This document shows positions 45,241 to 57,602 of a stretch of 64,000 nucleotides of DNA, one piece after another; position 1 is the stretch's first letter; every line of letters begins with the position of its first letter. The notes under the pieces are model-generated. The model saw nothing but the letters and a program-made list of their open reading frames with translations, ran no database searches and was not told the origin of the DNA. Location: positions 51,200,404-51,264,403 of the forward strand of contig OZ020268.1 of the NCBI GenBank assembly GCA_963971225.1, written 5' to 3'. A program made the translations under genes and the position numbers. The stretch comes from Melieria omissa. Its lineage: Eukaryota; Arthropoda; Insecta; Diptera; Ulidiidae.

Positions 45241-45674
45241 TACCCGTGACAGACATGTAGTACAAAAATCCTGCTAGTACAAAAAACCAATGTCTGTCAT
45301 CGGTTTTTTCAACTTTTGTTCGAAAGCAACTGGATTTTTGTACTACAATCATAGTACAAAAATCCAGTAGAATACCACGAACAGGAATGGGATTTTTCAG
45401 TTTACTACAAAGGGAACCGACTGGAATAGAAACGGAACATACAGCAAAGCTTAAACCGCTTTAAGCTCTTAAAGCTCTTCGTTGACAACCTCACTGCAGG
45501 AATAGAGAATGAACAGAAAATATATTTCCGTTATTTTTAAATTTGTTTTCGCCGCTGTCAAAATGTACTACGTAGTACAAAAACCAAGTGTGTGTCAGCA
45601 TGCTAGTATGGGTTTTTTAGAGCTTTGATTGTAGTATTCTTCGTAGTACAAAAATCCTATGTCTGCCAGCAGTA
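45241..45674. mobile_element. Harbinger-type MITE (434 bp)
   Basis: The left end TACCCGTGACAGACATG and right end (reverse complement) TACTGCTGGCAGACATAG agree at TAC-(C)-TG-CAGACAT. A TAA trinucleotide flanks both ends (45238-45240 and 45675-45677), matching the TWA target duplication of PIF/Harbinger elements. Inside, GTAGTACAAAAATCC and its inverse occur about seven times (e.g. 45257, 45333, 45351, 45569, 45635), including a GTACTACGTAGTAC palindrome at 45565. No coding capacity. Confidence 0.7.
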
Positions 45675-45689
45675 TAAGTTGATAAAATT

Positions 45690-46570
45690 ATTGATCATTG
45701 GGACATACCGACTGCCTTCTGATAATGTTAGGGCTATAAAAAGTCTTGTACACTCATCGAGCAGTATTGACCTTCCTCTGACATTGTTAATGATCTTAAA
45801 AAGTTATTAATTATTACTCTGTAGGAACCTCCATTCAGTATGGTAATGGATCTAATAGATCATATTGATCATATTCTTCTACTGTTTTTAGCTGCCTAAT
45901 AGGTCCATAAGCTGATATTTGTAGAAGTTCATAGCGACATCCTTAGATCTATGAGTTCCCATACTTATCTAACAGTGGCTCGCACTGACCATCCTCTAGT
46001 ATTATCAGGGACCTTATAGGTCTCTCAGCTTTTATACTGTTCGAATAGAACTTCATAGTGACTTCCTTAGATTTATGAGTTTCCATACTTATCGGAGAGT
46101 GGTTCGCACTGACCTTTCTCTAGTATTATCAGGGTCCTAATAGGTCTCTCAGCTCGTATAATGTTCGAATAGAACTTCATAGTGACTTCCTTAGGTCTAT
46201 GAGATCGCTAAGTTATCGAACAGTAGTTCTGAAAGTAGCACTAGCGTTTAGTATTATTAGGGACCTAATAGGTCTATCACTTCGTAAAATGTTCGAATAG
46301 TGGTTCATACAGACTTGCTTAGGCCTATGAGTTCTCATACTTATCGCACAGTAATTCGCACTGACCGTCCTCTGGAATTATTAGGGTCCTAATGGGTCTA
46401 TTAGCTCATGTCATATGTAGTAGTAGTAGTTCGTCCTACCCTGCTTAGATCTATGAGCCCGCATACCTATGGAGTAGTAGTTCAATCTAATCTTACTGTG
46501 GTATTATTAGCAACCTGATAGGTCTATAAGTTCGTACAATAATCGAACAGTAGTTCACGTTGAACACCTT
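45690..46570. repeat. Tandem array Q, unit about 125 bp
   Basis: CTTAGATCTATGAGTTCCCATACTTATC... AACAGTGGTTCGCACTGACC + TCCTCTAGTATTATCAGGGA + CCTAATAGGTCTCTCAGCT recurs near 45943, 46066, 46190, 46319 and 46445, 123-129 bp apart. More decayed units extend to about 47.3 kb (GCTAGGGACCCAATAGACCTC near 47127, TCGCTAGGAACTCAATAGCC near 47229). Confidence 0.8.
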
Positions 46571-47703
46571 CGATTACCGCGAGAAATCTAAGCTGATATA
46601 CTTATCTATCATTACTTCTTATAGACCTTCGTTTGTTATGGTGAGGTTTCGTTTGTTCTTACTGACATCTCTCTGGTATCATTGGGGATAAAATATTTAA
46701 CTCTAAAATCTCAAGTACTAATAAACCAATAATGCATTCTGACCTCCCTTTGGGATCGTGAGGAAACTCATGCATAGGTCTTTAACATATTTATTGAATA
46801 TTTAGTTTATATTGACTTCTCTCCGGTATAATGAGGAATTTGAAAGATCTCTAATCTCGTGGTTTTTATCGCATTGATTTTCTTTTGTTAATTCGGGAGA
46901 CCTAACACGTTCATAGGCATAGCAAATTAGTTCTACCAAATCTAGCTCTGCAATCGCTAGCGACCCATGAGGCCTGTGTGTTTAGAGTCCCTGCTCGACT
47001 CTCGCTAGGGCACCAATATCCTTGTGCCATCTGTGTGTGAATACTTCTTACTTCTTTGTTTTGGTTTTCGTTAGGGACCTATTATGCTTCCATATGTGAG
47101 TAATTCTCAAAATGCTCACTCTGGAAGCGCTAGGGACCCAATAGACCTCCGTGTTTATGTACTTCTTAAAAAACTCGCTTTGGTAAGTACTTTTTGGAAT
47201 CATTTCTTGGAGTTTGTTAGCTTTGGTATCGCTAGGAACTCAATAGCCCTGTGTGTGCGGGTACTTCTTACAAAACTGGCTCTGGTATCTACTTCTTAGC
47301 ATCCTTGCTCAGATTTCGTTAGGGATCCAAAACGCCTTTCTTTCGCCTTTCTATCTTCTATCTATTCTCAACCTATCTTCTTACAACTATCGCTCAAACT
47401 CAATAAGTTTGCACGTGCCATTTGAATATTTTTTCAATTCATTAAATCCAACTTAGTTCAACCTTAACCCCTGAACTGAACCTGAATCCGACTCTTCAAA
47501 TATCTACTCAAAATATATTTGTAATTTTTCTTTTCATCAATTTTATAGTCTTCACACAAAGATCTTTTACTTCATATCCATAAAATACCCGACCGCAACA
47601 ACAACAACGACACTAATCAAAATTTGAATATGCAAATTAGTGTGGCAACACTTGAGAGTTATCAAGCGCAACTACTAAAACGGTCGCCAAGCTGTCACGA
47701 TGG

Positions 47704-47705
47704 CT

Positions 47706-47732
<27 letters not shown>
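47704..47732. repeat. (CA)n microsatellite
   Basis: About 14 uninterrupted CA dinucleotides followed by TATATACA. Confidence 0.95.
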
Positions 47733-47738
<6 letters not shown>

Positions 47739-48468
47739 CACAGCACACACGTACATAAACGCGGCGGCGTGGAAGTGAAAGTGCCAAGTGTGCAGCCAAC
47801 ACGTACTTGACGCTTCCAAAAGTATTTAGAAAAAGTTTGAGCTCAGCAAAAAAAAACCAAAGCACAAAAAAATAAAAGTATTAAAGTGAGCAAAAACGCC
47901 AAAGCAAAACATATAAAATGTACAGTAAAATTGCAAAGAAAACGAAGTGAAAAGGAAAAGTAAAAGTGTGGCTGAATGTGAGAGGAAAAAATTAACACCC
48001 ATGGGTGGCATGAGATAAAGTAGCATGGGGGGGGAGGAAAGGTAGTGAAGATTGGCGCAAAAGTTGCGTGTGAATATTGTTGGCCATTGAGAGACATGCG
48101 GCAAGGGTTAAAAGTTGCTAACGCATTGGCGTCCCGACAAAAAACAGACAGAGAGGCAGTCAGTGTCGTAGATAGGATTTCAATTTGTGGGGACAACTTT
48201 TGAGTTCAATACGATATAAAAATGTGTTTGTACCCGAAATTTTTGTATTTGGGGCGTTTGAACCCCCAAAACTCCTTCTTCTCTGTTGCAATAAAGACAT
48301 GTTACAGAATCTTCAAGTAGCCTGAAGAGAGAATTGGGTGAAGCATTGCTAGGCAGCAAGTGAGAAAAGTTCAGTTCAATTTTTAGACTTTGGCAACTTT
48401 TGTACTAAGTAAATTTGCATATTATTTATGCTACACACACACATACATAGTCACATACACGCACACTT

Positions 48469-48483
48469 ACATACTTTAAGGCG
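48469..48483 (+). promoter_or_regulatory. Su(Hw)-like insulator site (variant)
   Basis: TTACATACTTTAAGGCGTACG; first base A instead of G, tail as in the 9475 and 11625 copies. Confidence 0.4.
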
Positions 48484-48591
48484 TACGCCAAAGTGCAGCG
48501 GAAGTTTTCGAGCCAAAGTTTTTTTGTAGTGGTGCGCCGAGTAGCATGCGAACACTTTGCCTAACTCGTTTGGCTACACGGATTTGTGGAT

Positions 48592-48793
48592 GTATGCTTT
48601 TAGGCGCCCAAACAAGTAAGTTCACATTTACTTTTCCTGCAATTTGATTTATATTTGCGCAATAAGCTTAAAGCAAATAGTAAAGTAAAGAACTACAACA
48701 ACAAATAATACAAAAAAGCCCACTGATATGATTTTTAAGCAAAAATTTAGTTTACTGAATAGCGGATTTGTGGTTAAGCGCCTAAATGCAGGC
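48592..48793. promoter_or_regulatory. Inverted pair of Su(Hw)-like sites
   Basis: GTATGCTTTTAGGCGCC (48592-48608, plus) faces GCGCCTAAATGCAGGC (48778-48793, minus) across 169 bp of unrelated sequence. Confidence 0.4.
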
Positions 48794-49734
48794 AGCATTT
48801 ATTTAAGCCACTTTCTAACCGCCGACTAATTGAAACACAATTAAATTTACATTGAGTGCGCGTGAGCGTGTTTATGTGTGTGTGTGCGTGTGTGAATGTG
48901 TGAATGTGTGTGGTTGTGCGTGAAAGTCAGTGAAAGTTTGAGTTTGAAGTTGAATTACGACAGACGGACGGACAGACAAATATGATAGCATATTTACAGC
49001 AACCGACAAGGCATGCTGGCAACTGAACATTGTAACCGACCGCAGACGTAGTCAATTTGCCATAAATACTCGTTGCTTAAATGTCAAAAATTGGTACATA
49101 GGCCCCGTTTTTGGGCCCATAAAGCTGTAAATATGTGTGTGTACGTGTGTGTGTGTGTTTGGGTGGTTTTTCGTTTTCGACTGCAAAAAGTTCAAAAGTG
49201 AAAGATAGATAGCTGAGCTCTTGAATTTCCGTTGCAAAGCAAAAACAATTTGTATGCAAGCCGCAACGACACGCTTTGCATTTTTTTAAACGCTGCACAC
49301 AGGTAGTGTTGCCCCCAACTACCCCGCAGAAGTAGGTACGTGCCGTCAGCGCTAGTTGGCATGGAAAATGGCAAATCGGGCACTGATGTAGCGTTGGAAA
49401 GCAAAGTGAAACAAATGGATGAGCAGGAAACAACAGGGAGGTGGTCAGGAAAGCAAAGAAGAGGCGTAAAGCGGCAACAGGAAAGCAGCGAAGTGATGGT
49501 TGGCACGAGCGAAAAAACATTAAAAGATTTATAAATGCGTCACGTAGGCATTGGTGAAAGATGAGTTTGGTGTGCGCTGTCCGCCAGTTGGCAGTTGCAG
49601 CATCGCTTTGAAGTGAGTTAAATGTGGCCGCAGTTAAATCGGCAGTTGAACGTTGCGGCATATGTTGCACTGGCAGTTGTTGACTTGCATTGAATTTTTA
49701 TTTTAGCCATTAATAGTTGCTTTTACAGGGTGCG

Positions 49735-50285
49735 TCATCTGAATATTAAATAACTTGAAAGAAAAAAAATTTATTTGGTTTTGTGATCTCTGATTTGGTT
49801 CTAATATCTTCGGCCTTAAGTTCGTCAAAGGTCTGAGAATTGCTGGCGTACACTTTCCTTTTTAAACGACACCACAAAAAGAAGTTCGAAGCGTTCAAAT
49901 TTGGAGATCTGGGTGCATAGTTAATATTTCCATTTTTGGGAATTTTGTTTCCTGGGAATTTTCAAAAATCAGTTGCAAAATGCGATAGTTTCATTACATA
50001 ACCATATGATTAAAATGGCTCTCGTTGTTGTTAAAAATTTGCTTCCAAAAATCAGTTTCCAAATGCAAAAATTTCGTTGGTCAATTACAGAGAGCGAGAG
50101 GGGTCTCGTGGATGACAAAATTTGTTCCAAAACTCAGTTTCAGTGTAATTCAGTGACCTTTCGACCGTATTCCAAGCAACGTGGACGATCTGTTGGCAAT
50201 ATTCTTTGGGCTAGTTGCATTTTAAATGCAAACAAATGCAAGTTATCCTTGAAAACGCTCCGCATTGTTCATTCAAAAGTTGTTT
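49735..50285 (-). pseudogene. Badly decayed mariner-like transposase relic
   Basis: On the minus strand, from 50265: RSVFKDNLHLFAFKMQLAQR then ILPTDRPRCLEYGRKV, matching the N-terminal linker region of a common insect mariner-like transposase group (VLKDDLQMFPYKIQ...). A degraded middle with several stops follows. Then, from 49924, NYAPRSPNLNASNFFLWCRL + KRKVYAS corresponds to the W-P-x-RSPDLxxxDFFLWG catalytic block, with both Asp residues changed to Asn. There are no clear ends, though TGCGTCATCTG at 49731 may be one terminus. The loss of the catalytic residues and stops make this ancient. Confidence 0.7.
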
Positions 50286-50389
50286 AAATTTCGAGTCCTA
50301 TTTGAAATTTGAAATTTTTTATTTTTCAATATTTTATAGTATTGTTTAGTATTTTCTAGTAATTTAAAAAATTTTTTAAATAATAATTT

Positions 50390-51060
50390 GTGGCACCTTT
50401 AGAGTTTATTTTGTGCCATAGATTAAAAAAATCGTTTAAACAAAGGTGAATTTTCCTTTCAAATTAAGTAATTGTTGCTAAGCTCTCTCTACTGTTTTGA
50501 ACTGATTTTCACAACAATATTTACTTATTTATTTACTGCAATTATTCATTTAATTTAAAATAATTCAGGTTACTCTTAATTCAAACATGAATGTCTTTTC
50601 CAGTAATTCAAAACAATATTAAACTTTTTTTTACCTAATTTTAAACAATTTCAATAATTTTGAATACTTTAAAACTTTAATGTGTTTTCCATCAAATTAC
50701 AACAATATTTAATTATTTTTTTGCTGCAATTATTTATTGAAGTTTCAATAATTCAAGTCACTTTTAATTCAAACTGTAGATGTGTTTTCCTGCAATTCAC
50801 AACAATATTTAATTATTTACTTACTGTAATTATTCATTTAATTTAAAATGATTTAAATCACTTTTAATTCAAAATTTTAAGTTCACAGCAATATATAATT
50901 ATTTATTTACTGCAATTATTTCCTTAATTTTAAATAATAACTTTCCAGCAATTCAAAACAATATTTAACTATTTTTGTTTACTGCAATTAATTGGTGAAT
51001 TTTAAATAATTTAAATCACTTTGAATTCAAACTTGAATGTTTTTTCCAACCATATTTCTG
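50390..51060. repeat. Degenerate array R, unit about 115-150 bp
   Basis: TTTCCAGCAATTCACAACAATA + TTTAATTATTTATTTACTGC + AATTATTCATTTAATTTAAA + ATGATTTAAATCACTTTTAATTCAAAC recurs near 50510, 50690, 50795, 50885, 50950 and 51030. Confidence 0.7.
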
Positions 51061-52640
51061 TATTTTCTTTAATTTTGTAATTGTATATTTTCTTTAGAAC
51101 GTAGCAAGCTTGGCATTACTTTTGCTTATTCATAAATTTGCTGCATATTTCATGACGTTGCTTGTTGTTTACTTTCTCATTTCACATACATAAAATACAA
51201 AAGATCAAATTCTTCTTCACTTTGCACACGCCCACAATTCTTGCTCGCCTAATGGCGTCACTTATGCAGCAAATTATGAAAATTACAAAAATGTTATGCG
51301 AAATTCTTTAGAAGTGCCAAAAACAACAACAACAACGAACACAAGTCAGCGCTCAGCACAACTTCAGCTACGGTGTTGTGCTTTCTTTTGCTTTGCTTGA
51401 ATTAGCATACTTTCAGGCTGACTAGAGGGCAGCAAAAGACAAACAGAAAGAAAAAATTATGTGCATATGCCTCGCAGTCTGTACATACATAGTTTCAACA
51501 AATAGTTGCACAAAGTGCCTTTCGATGTTGAGCCTCGAAGCGTTTTGGAATGGCCGAGACGTCTTAAAGTTTGTTTCGCTTTCTTTGAGCTTCAATTTGT
51601 TGCTTTATTTTCAACGCACTTTTAAGTTAGAATTTCTTCTTGTAGTGTTGTTTTTGTTTTACTTCTTCTTTTTGTCTGCGATTGATGTTTGTTATTGTTG
51701 TTGTTGTTAGGTTTTTTGTTGTTGTTTAATGGCCGCTTCCAAATTGCTTTTATTTCTATTAGGTTCACATAAAATGATTGAAAACTCATTAAAATGCCAT
51801 AAAAGGCAAAAACCATGAATAAGTTTTTTATAAATTTAGCCCCATGGCTTAAGTCAAGTGAAATGATGGTGTGGTGGGTTGCAATCCCGGCCGTAAATTC
51901 GCTCTCTCTTTCTGCCAACAAAAACAAATTTTTGCATAGCAGCAGTGTGGAAGTTGTGTTAAATTATTCATACCAAAAATGTTTGGCTTTTTCGGAAATA
52001 TACACGCGAGCGCACATTGTTGCACAACAAAAATAAGAACAACAATAAAGTTACTGACAATCGGAGCAGCACCAACACACACACAGTCAAATTTCAAGTA
52101 ATGTGAAGCAGACAGAAATTTTGTTTTTATGTTTTAATAAAAGCATTTGAGTGGATCTTGAGTGATCTTAAAGGACCACTTTAAAAGTTTTATAATTTCC
52201 ATTGTAAGAATCGGCACAACACATTTTTTGTAAAGAATTAGGTTAGGTTAGGCTGATGGACCGAATTGGCCAGGTATTGGGACCAGACATCCTTCAAAGA
52301 GCAAACAATTAATTGTCTGAAATTAATTAATTACACATTATTTAATTATTAATTAATTGAAAAAAATTAATTAAATAATTAATTATTTTTTTTCATTAAA
52401 CCTTTATGACCCATAAAGGGATAAGCATACCATTTTCTGGTTTTACAAGTCCATAAAAGCCGAACTATTTGGTTCAATTTCAACTTTTTGATATTTGATA
52501 AAATATGTCTATATGGCAACCCTGTTTAAAAGTGGGCGCAATACGCCTATTTTACTAAGAAATCTTAGTAAGAACTTCAGTCATGTTCAGTTCAAATTTC
52601 GATTCTATGTCTCAGTTCGTTTGAGTTCTATGGTTCATAG
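51061..52640. other. Unique island
   Basis: Contains CAACAACAACAACG near 51325, TTGTTGTTGTTGTTAGG near 51692 and an ATTAATTAATTAA-rich stretch at 52308-52395. One consensus Su(Hw)-like site. No gene recognised. Confidence 0.45.
51405..51419 (+). promoter_or_regulatory. Su(Hw)-like insulator site
   Basis: TTAGCATACTTTCAGGCTG, an exact core with the CAGGC tail, isolated. Confidence 0.55.
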
Positions 52641-54565
52641 CAGTTGATTGAAAGATGGACGAACGCTTGGTTGGATTGGATTGGATGTACAGAGGGACGA
52701 ACTAACGGACGAATCACGTTTCACATATGACTTTGTTGAACTTGCTAATGACCCTGAACGTAATTATTAATACTACTTCATACCAAGTACGACTCCTTCT
52801 GGGCGTTATGTGAAGTTATGAAACTGAATCAAATTGAATATGAAGAACGATGCGCAAACGGATGTACTTAGTGATGAAAAAACAACAAAATTGAGTGTTA
52901 AATATGACTTTATGGAGTCTGAGAATGATGCTGAACATAACAATTAATACTTTCTCGCCACCTTTTCGTTGTTATATGCAGTTTTCAAAGTGAATATGAA
53001 AAAACTGGGCAAACGGATGTACTGAAAAATGAACAAACGAAAAAAATCAACTATCAAATATGATTCTTTCAAATTTACCTACTATTCCCCACTCAAATAT
53101 TAACATTTCTCCATATTAAATGTGCTTCCTTTTAGGTGTGATACAAAGTTATTAAAATGTTGTTAGAGATCAAGGAACAGACGGATATACTGAGGGATGA
53201 ACAAACAAACAAATTGAGTATGAACCACTAATTGTCATGCTTGTCATGTCAACAACGCCTCCTTCTGGGTCTTATATGAAGTTTTCAAATTAAATAAGAG
53301 TGAATATGAAGAACGATGAGCAAACGGATGTACTGAGTGATGAACAAATGAATGATCAAATATGACTTATTGGAGACTGATAATGATTTTGAGTATAAAT
53401 ATTTGTACTCTTCCATATCAACTACACCTCCTATTGGACCTCATACAAAGTTAATAAAGCAAATATGACACAACGATGTACAAACGTATGTTCAAAGGGA
53501 CAAAAAAATGGACGCATTGCATGTTAAAAATTACTTTTTGGAGTCTTCTTATAATTTTTAACATAAATAGATGAAATTTCTCTTCACAACTACGCCTCCT
53601 TGTGGCTGTTTTATGAAACTATCAAACTGAATATGAGAGAACGATGAATGAACAGATGCAGGGAGGGATGAACAAACGAGCAAATCGATTAACAAATGTG
53701 ACTTTATGAAGCCTTTTTAACAATTCTTAAACTAATTTTCACTAGAATTTCTTATTAGCCACGTCTCCTTTCATTAGTTATGGGAACCTATCTGATTGAA
53801 TGAACAAACAGATGTACAGAGGGACGAATCAACAGATAAATCGACGTCATAAAGTCTACTGATGGTTTTCCACATAAGTTTACAATGCTTTCCTATCAAC
53901 CACGCCTCCTTCTGAGGTTATATGAGGTTATCAAAGTGAATATTAGAGACCAATGGGTAAACGGATACACAGAAAGACGAACCATTGGACGAATCGACTA
54001 TCATATATGACTTTATGGAAGTTTCTGGTGATTTCAAGCATAAGTAGATGTACTTTCCCCTATCAACCACGGCTTCTTCTGGGTGTTATATGGAGTCAAA
54101 GTAAATGTGCGAAACCAATGGGTAAACGGATGTACAGAGGGACGAACCATTAGACGAATTAGTTGTCATATAAGACTTAATGGAATCTCCTGACGATTTT
54201 CAGCATAAGATATTATTTACCTTATCAACCACGCCTACTTTTGGCTTTTGGGTGTTATGTGGAGTCAAATGTGAAAGACCAATGAAGAAATCGATGTACA
54301 GAGGGACGTAACAACTTACGAATTGACTGTTATATAAGACATAATCGAATCTTCCGATGATTCCCCTACCTTTGACTTAACTTATTTTCTTAAGCTACTC
54401 CTCTTTCTGCGCATTTTATTGAGTTTTAAAAGTGCTAACGAATAAACAACAATAAAAATATACCGACTTAATGAAGTCTTCTGATGGTTCCAAATGCTTT
54501 CTTCTGTGTGTTACATGCAGTCAGCAAAGTACAAATACCCTGGAACTCCTATACCATTTAAAATT
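52641..54565. repeat. Tandem array S, unit about 160 bp, about 11 copies
   Basis: GTACAGAGGGACGAACCAACG + GACGAATCGACTATCATATA + TGACTTTATGGAGTCT + CTGATGATTTTCAGCATAA + CCACGCCTCCTTCTGGGTGT + TATATGAAGT recurs. The GTACAGAGGGACGAA-type word lies near 52687, 52862, 53021, 53185, 53330, 53482, 53657, 53814, 53965, 54131 and 54295, 145-175 bp apart. This is the longest regular array of the window. Confidence 0.85.
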
Positions 54566-55135
54566 CGAGTAAAGCTGATAAAATACTACATAATTTATTG
54601 CAGAAAACCCCCGTAACCACAACAAACCAAAAGCAACTACAACCCGTCTTGTTGTTGCAATACCCCACCACATCATTGAGTGCTATAAATTTATTATATA
54701 TTTTTTTTTTATTTTTCATCATTTAATCTAAAATTTTTTTCTTATCGTTTCAACAACAGCGCTCAGTTTTTTCGCACCAACCGCATGACGCTACGCTTTC
54801 TTTCACGTTCTGTTGTTACATTGTTTTTACATTAAAATATCATTAACTAATATAACGGTACATGAAGTTTATTGCCAACCGAAAAGGGGAACATTTTCGC
54901 TCCGGTGCCCAACCAGCCTTGAATGTCAATGAATAAAATGTCGAATTTTGCAAATAATTTATGCAAACGGCAGCACAGCAAAATTCACACCAACACAACG
55001 ACTGCAAAGTGTTTCGATGAGGGAAAAATAAATAAGCCGAAAGAAAGAAGAAAAAATAATACATCGAAGCATTTTAAAAGGTGTGTGGGGATATTTTTTT
55101 TTCGGCATTTGCATGCATTGGCTGATTTATTTATT
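54566..55135. other. AT-rich unique sequence
   Basis: No repeat unit, RNA or coding signal that I can support. Confidence 0.35.
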
Positions 55136-55560
55136 TATTTTTTTACCAGAGGTAATCACCCTCGTCCTTGCGCGACATAATCTCACAGACTTGATTACCC
55201 AGGACCGTTAAATGGGAGTGTGGTGTTGCTTTATTATGCGGTTGTTGTGAGTACCCTACACTCTTGTCAGGCTATGTGGACTGTGCTCTGGTGCTAACAA
55301 TGCCCCAAAGGAGACGTGGTCGATATAGAAGCAAGGAAGGTGGAAATGGCTGCCCAGGACGGAGCCCTCATAGGTCATAGAAGCCCATTGTGATACCATA
55401 CTCCATCGAACTGAAGTCCGACCACTCATTGAAACAGTTTGAGGCCCTCACAAAGTCTAGTAGACTGTGAGCTGTCCTGTAGCCTGTTGTGTACAGAAAG
55501 TGAAGTGGGTTTTATTCCTCGTCATTACAGTTTTAACAGAGGTAAAGCCAGGCAAATTCA
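55136..55560 (+). repeat. Dispersed repeat fragment (GGCCCATTGTGAT family)
   Basis: GAAGCCCATTGTGATACCAT (55381) and TAGTAGACTGTGAGCTGTCCTG (55460) correspond in order to the fragment at 5122-5230. The preceding 240 bp (ACCAGAGGTAATCACCCTCG... GAGACGTGGTCGATATAGAA) is non-repetitive here, but has the higher GC of transposon or coding-derived DNA. No domain recognised. Confidence 0.4.
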
Positions 55561-56299
55561 ACCTTCTTGCGTGTGTACCAATTTAACTAAGAAAAAATTG
55601 CCCAGCTGTGTACTTCTTCTTCTAAATAATGCAGGACAGGAATGTGTAAAGAAGGTGAAGGGACTTTCTCTTCTTCTTTCTCGTCTTGACAGTTTCGACA
55701 GAAGTAGAACAAAGCTAACACAACCTTCCTCGTCAGTGTCAATTACACAGTGACCCATGAGAACATCAAGCTGGCATAGAAGGTCATAAAAAATTTCGCT
55801 TAGAGTCATCAGAAGATTCTAAGTAACAGTCTTTGTGGAGTTTTGCATCTGTGCGTAACATCATGTTTGCGTTCGTTTGTACATTTTTCCATCAGTTTCT
55901 ACTTCCTTCTGTGTCCTTTTGTACACAAAAAAGTACTAAAATAGTTTAAGATGGCTATATGAAATTTGGTATACAAATTACTAACAAACTGATTAAAAAC
56001 TGGCATGGATCGTCTCTTTCTGAGTAGGGTTGCCATATAGAAGTTTCCCAGAAATAAAAAAATATTCAAAAAGTTCACTTTATTTGGCAGTTTTGGAAAA
56101 ATATGACACTCAAAATGGGTCCAATGAGTCAATTAACCCATTATAAGCCATCTGTATTATTTATTATTATTAATTTTTTACTTTATTACTTATTGTTATA
56201 AATTTTTTAAACTTATTACTCAGTATTTTTTATTATTATTATATTATATTATTAACTCTTTAATAATTATTCATTATTTTTTTATTTTATTGTTTTCTT
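55561..56299. other. Unremarkable sequence
   Basis: Two near-identical phrases, ACAGTTTTAACAGAGGTAAA + GCCAGGCAAATTCAACCTTC (55527) and ACAGTTTCGACAGAAGTAGA + ACAAAGCTAACACAACCTTC (55690), form a 163-bp spaced direct repeat. The rest is AT-rich with TTATTATTATTA near 56158-56260. Confidence 0.5.
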
Positions 56300-56625
56300 C
56301 CTCTTCTTCTTGACTGGCACGACATCTCGATTACGAGTCATGGATGGTTACCCGCAACCATCCATGTTGTGCGTGTGAATTTTTACGAGGTTGGAAGGGA
56401 CCTACAATTCTATGCCGATTCCGAACGGCGAGTTGGGAGCTTTTTCATAGGCAATTTTACTCTCAGAGGTTTGCCATTTCCTGCTGAGAGGACAGCCGCC
56501 GAAAGAAAAATTGTTGCTTCTCTTTTTTTTCGGTGTTAGCAGCAACGGAATCTTGAACCTGGGTTCGGGCGTCGCATTTGACGCGCGGCCCAACGCACTA
56601 GCCAGCTGAGCTACGGCGGCTGCCG
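56300..56625 (-). mobile_element. tRNA-derived SINE, copy 2
   Basis: Read on the minus strand from 56625: GGCAGCCGCCG, a perfect A box TAGCTCAGCTGG, then a body collinear with copy 1 (GGAAATGGCAAACCTCTGAG, TATGAAAAAGCTCCCAACTC, GGTCCCTTCCAACCTCG, GGATGGTTGCGGGTAACCAT). It ends TCAAGAAGAAGAGGAAG, some 40 bp further than copy 1 preserves well. The copies differ at roughly one base in fifteen by eye. A target duplication is not clear because both flanks are TTTATTT-rich. A 63-codon minus frame within it (56402-56593) is not a gene. Confidence 0.88.
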
Positions 56626-56629
56626 TGTT

Positions 56630-57260
56630 TTTTTATTTATTTATTTTATTTTTTTATTGTTTTGATTCTTTTCAATGCAACTTTTCGTCATGTTTTACAT
56701 TGAAAATAAAATTAAAATTAAAATTGAACCCTGAAAACAATGTAAATATTGTGTAGCGCATACAAAATATATTTGTTTGTTTTTAATTATGTTTTAAAAT
56801 AATTATTTATTATTTATGTAATTTATTTGTATTTATTTATAATTATTATTATTTTTTTTTTGCTTTTGGTTTTTTTTTATTTTGTGAAATTTGTATTAAA
56901 ATTTTTGCCATGCAACTTTTCATATTTTTGTTTGTTTTAAGTTTTCTAAATTTGTATATTTTTTCATTGCAACTTTTCATTAGTTTTTATATTGAAAATA
57001 AAATTGAAATTTAATTTGAACCCCCAAAACAATGTAAATATTGTGAAGTGCATAAAAAAATATCAATAAAAACATAAATAAATATATAAATATTTATTTA
57101 TTTTAATTATGTTTTAAAATAATTATTTATTATTATTTATTGATTTATATTATTTATTATATTGGTTTTTATTATTTTTTTAATTTTGCTAAATTTTTAT
57201 ATTTATATGTTTCAATGCAACTTTTCATGAAAATTTAACCCACAAAAAGTTTTAAGTATA
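56630..57260. repeat. Degenerate array T, unit about 270 bp
   Basis: AATGCAACTTTTCATG... ACATTGAAAATAAAATTAAAA + TTGAACCC...AAACAATGTAAATATTGTG + AAGTGCATA recurs near 56680, 56965 and 57215. AATTATGTTTTAAAATAATT + ATTTATTATT is repeated at 56786 and 57101. Confidence 0.75.
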
Positions 57261-57602
57261 ATGAAGTGCACAAACAAAGTCGTTCAAGATCAACTGTAGC
57301 GTTTTATTTTTAAATTTTTGTTGACACTTTGCGTTATTTGCTAATCGTTGCCGACAGTCAATGTTGACATTTTTTTTTATTGTTTTTTGCTTTTAGAGCT
57401 GAACATCCAATTGATTTTTGTTGTTGTTGTTATTTTTGCTTACGTTGTATGTTTTTTGATTAATCATTAATCATTTTTGTTACAGTGCAAAATTTTTAAG
57501 CCGATTTTCTCTTATAGTCTGTGTGAAAATCCAAAATTTTCCAAAAACAAAGTTTGAGTTTGCTAAATGTAATATGTGCCATGAGTTGCAAGACATTTTC
57601 GT

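Larger units (their letters stand above)
46571..49734. other. Fading edge of array Q, then unique island
   Basis: From 46.6 to 47.3 kb, decayed array Q-like units. From 47.3 kb, unique sequence with (CA)n at 47704-47732, CACACACACACATAC near 48435, GTGTGTGTGTGCGTGTGTG near 48876 and GTGTGTGTGTGTG near 49150. The longest repeat-free open frame of the window (49077-49670, minus, 197 codons) starts MQHMPQRSTADL and ends in a repeat-encoded HTHTRTHTY. No domain, no homology that I recognise, and not called a gene. Confidence 0.4.

Noticed and set aside
46455..46470. CGCATACCTATGG and CCCATACTTATC words in array Q as further insulator sites
   Set aside because: They share only CATACTT and belong to a unit with no AGGC tail; they would inflate the count.
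49077..49670. 197-codon open frame on the minus strand, the longest that is not made of a microsatellite
   Set aside because: No recognisable domain, ends in a repeat-encoded His-Thr-rich stretch, has overlapping frames on the same and opposite strand, and no plausible splice or promoter context. Chance is enough.
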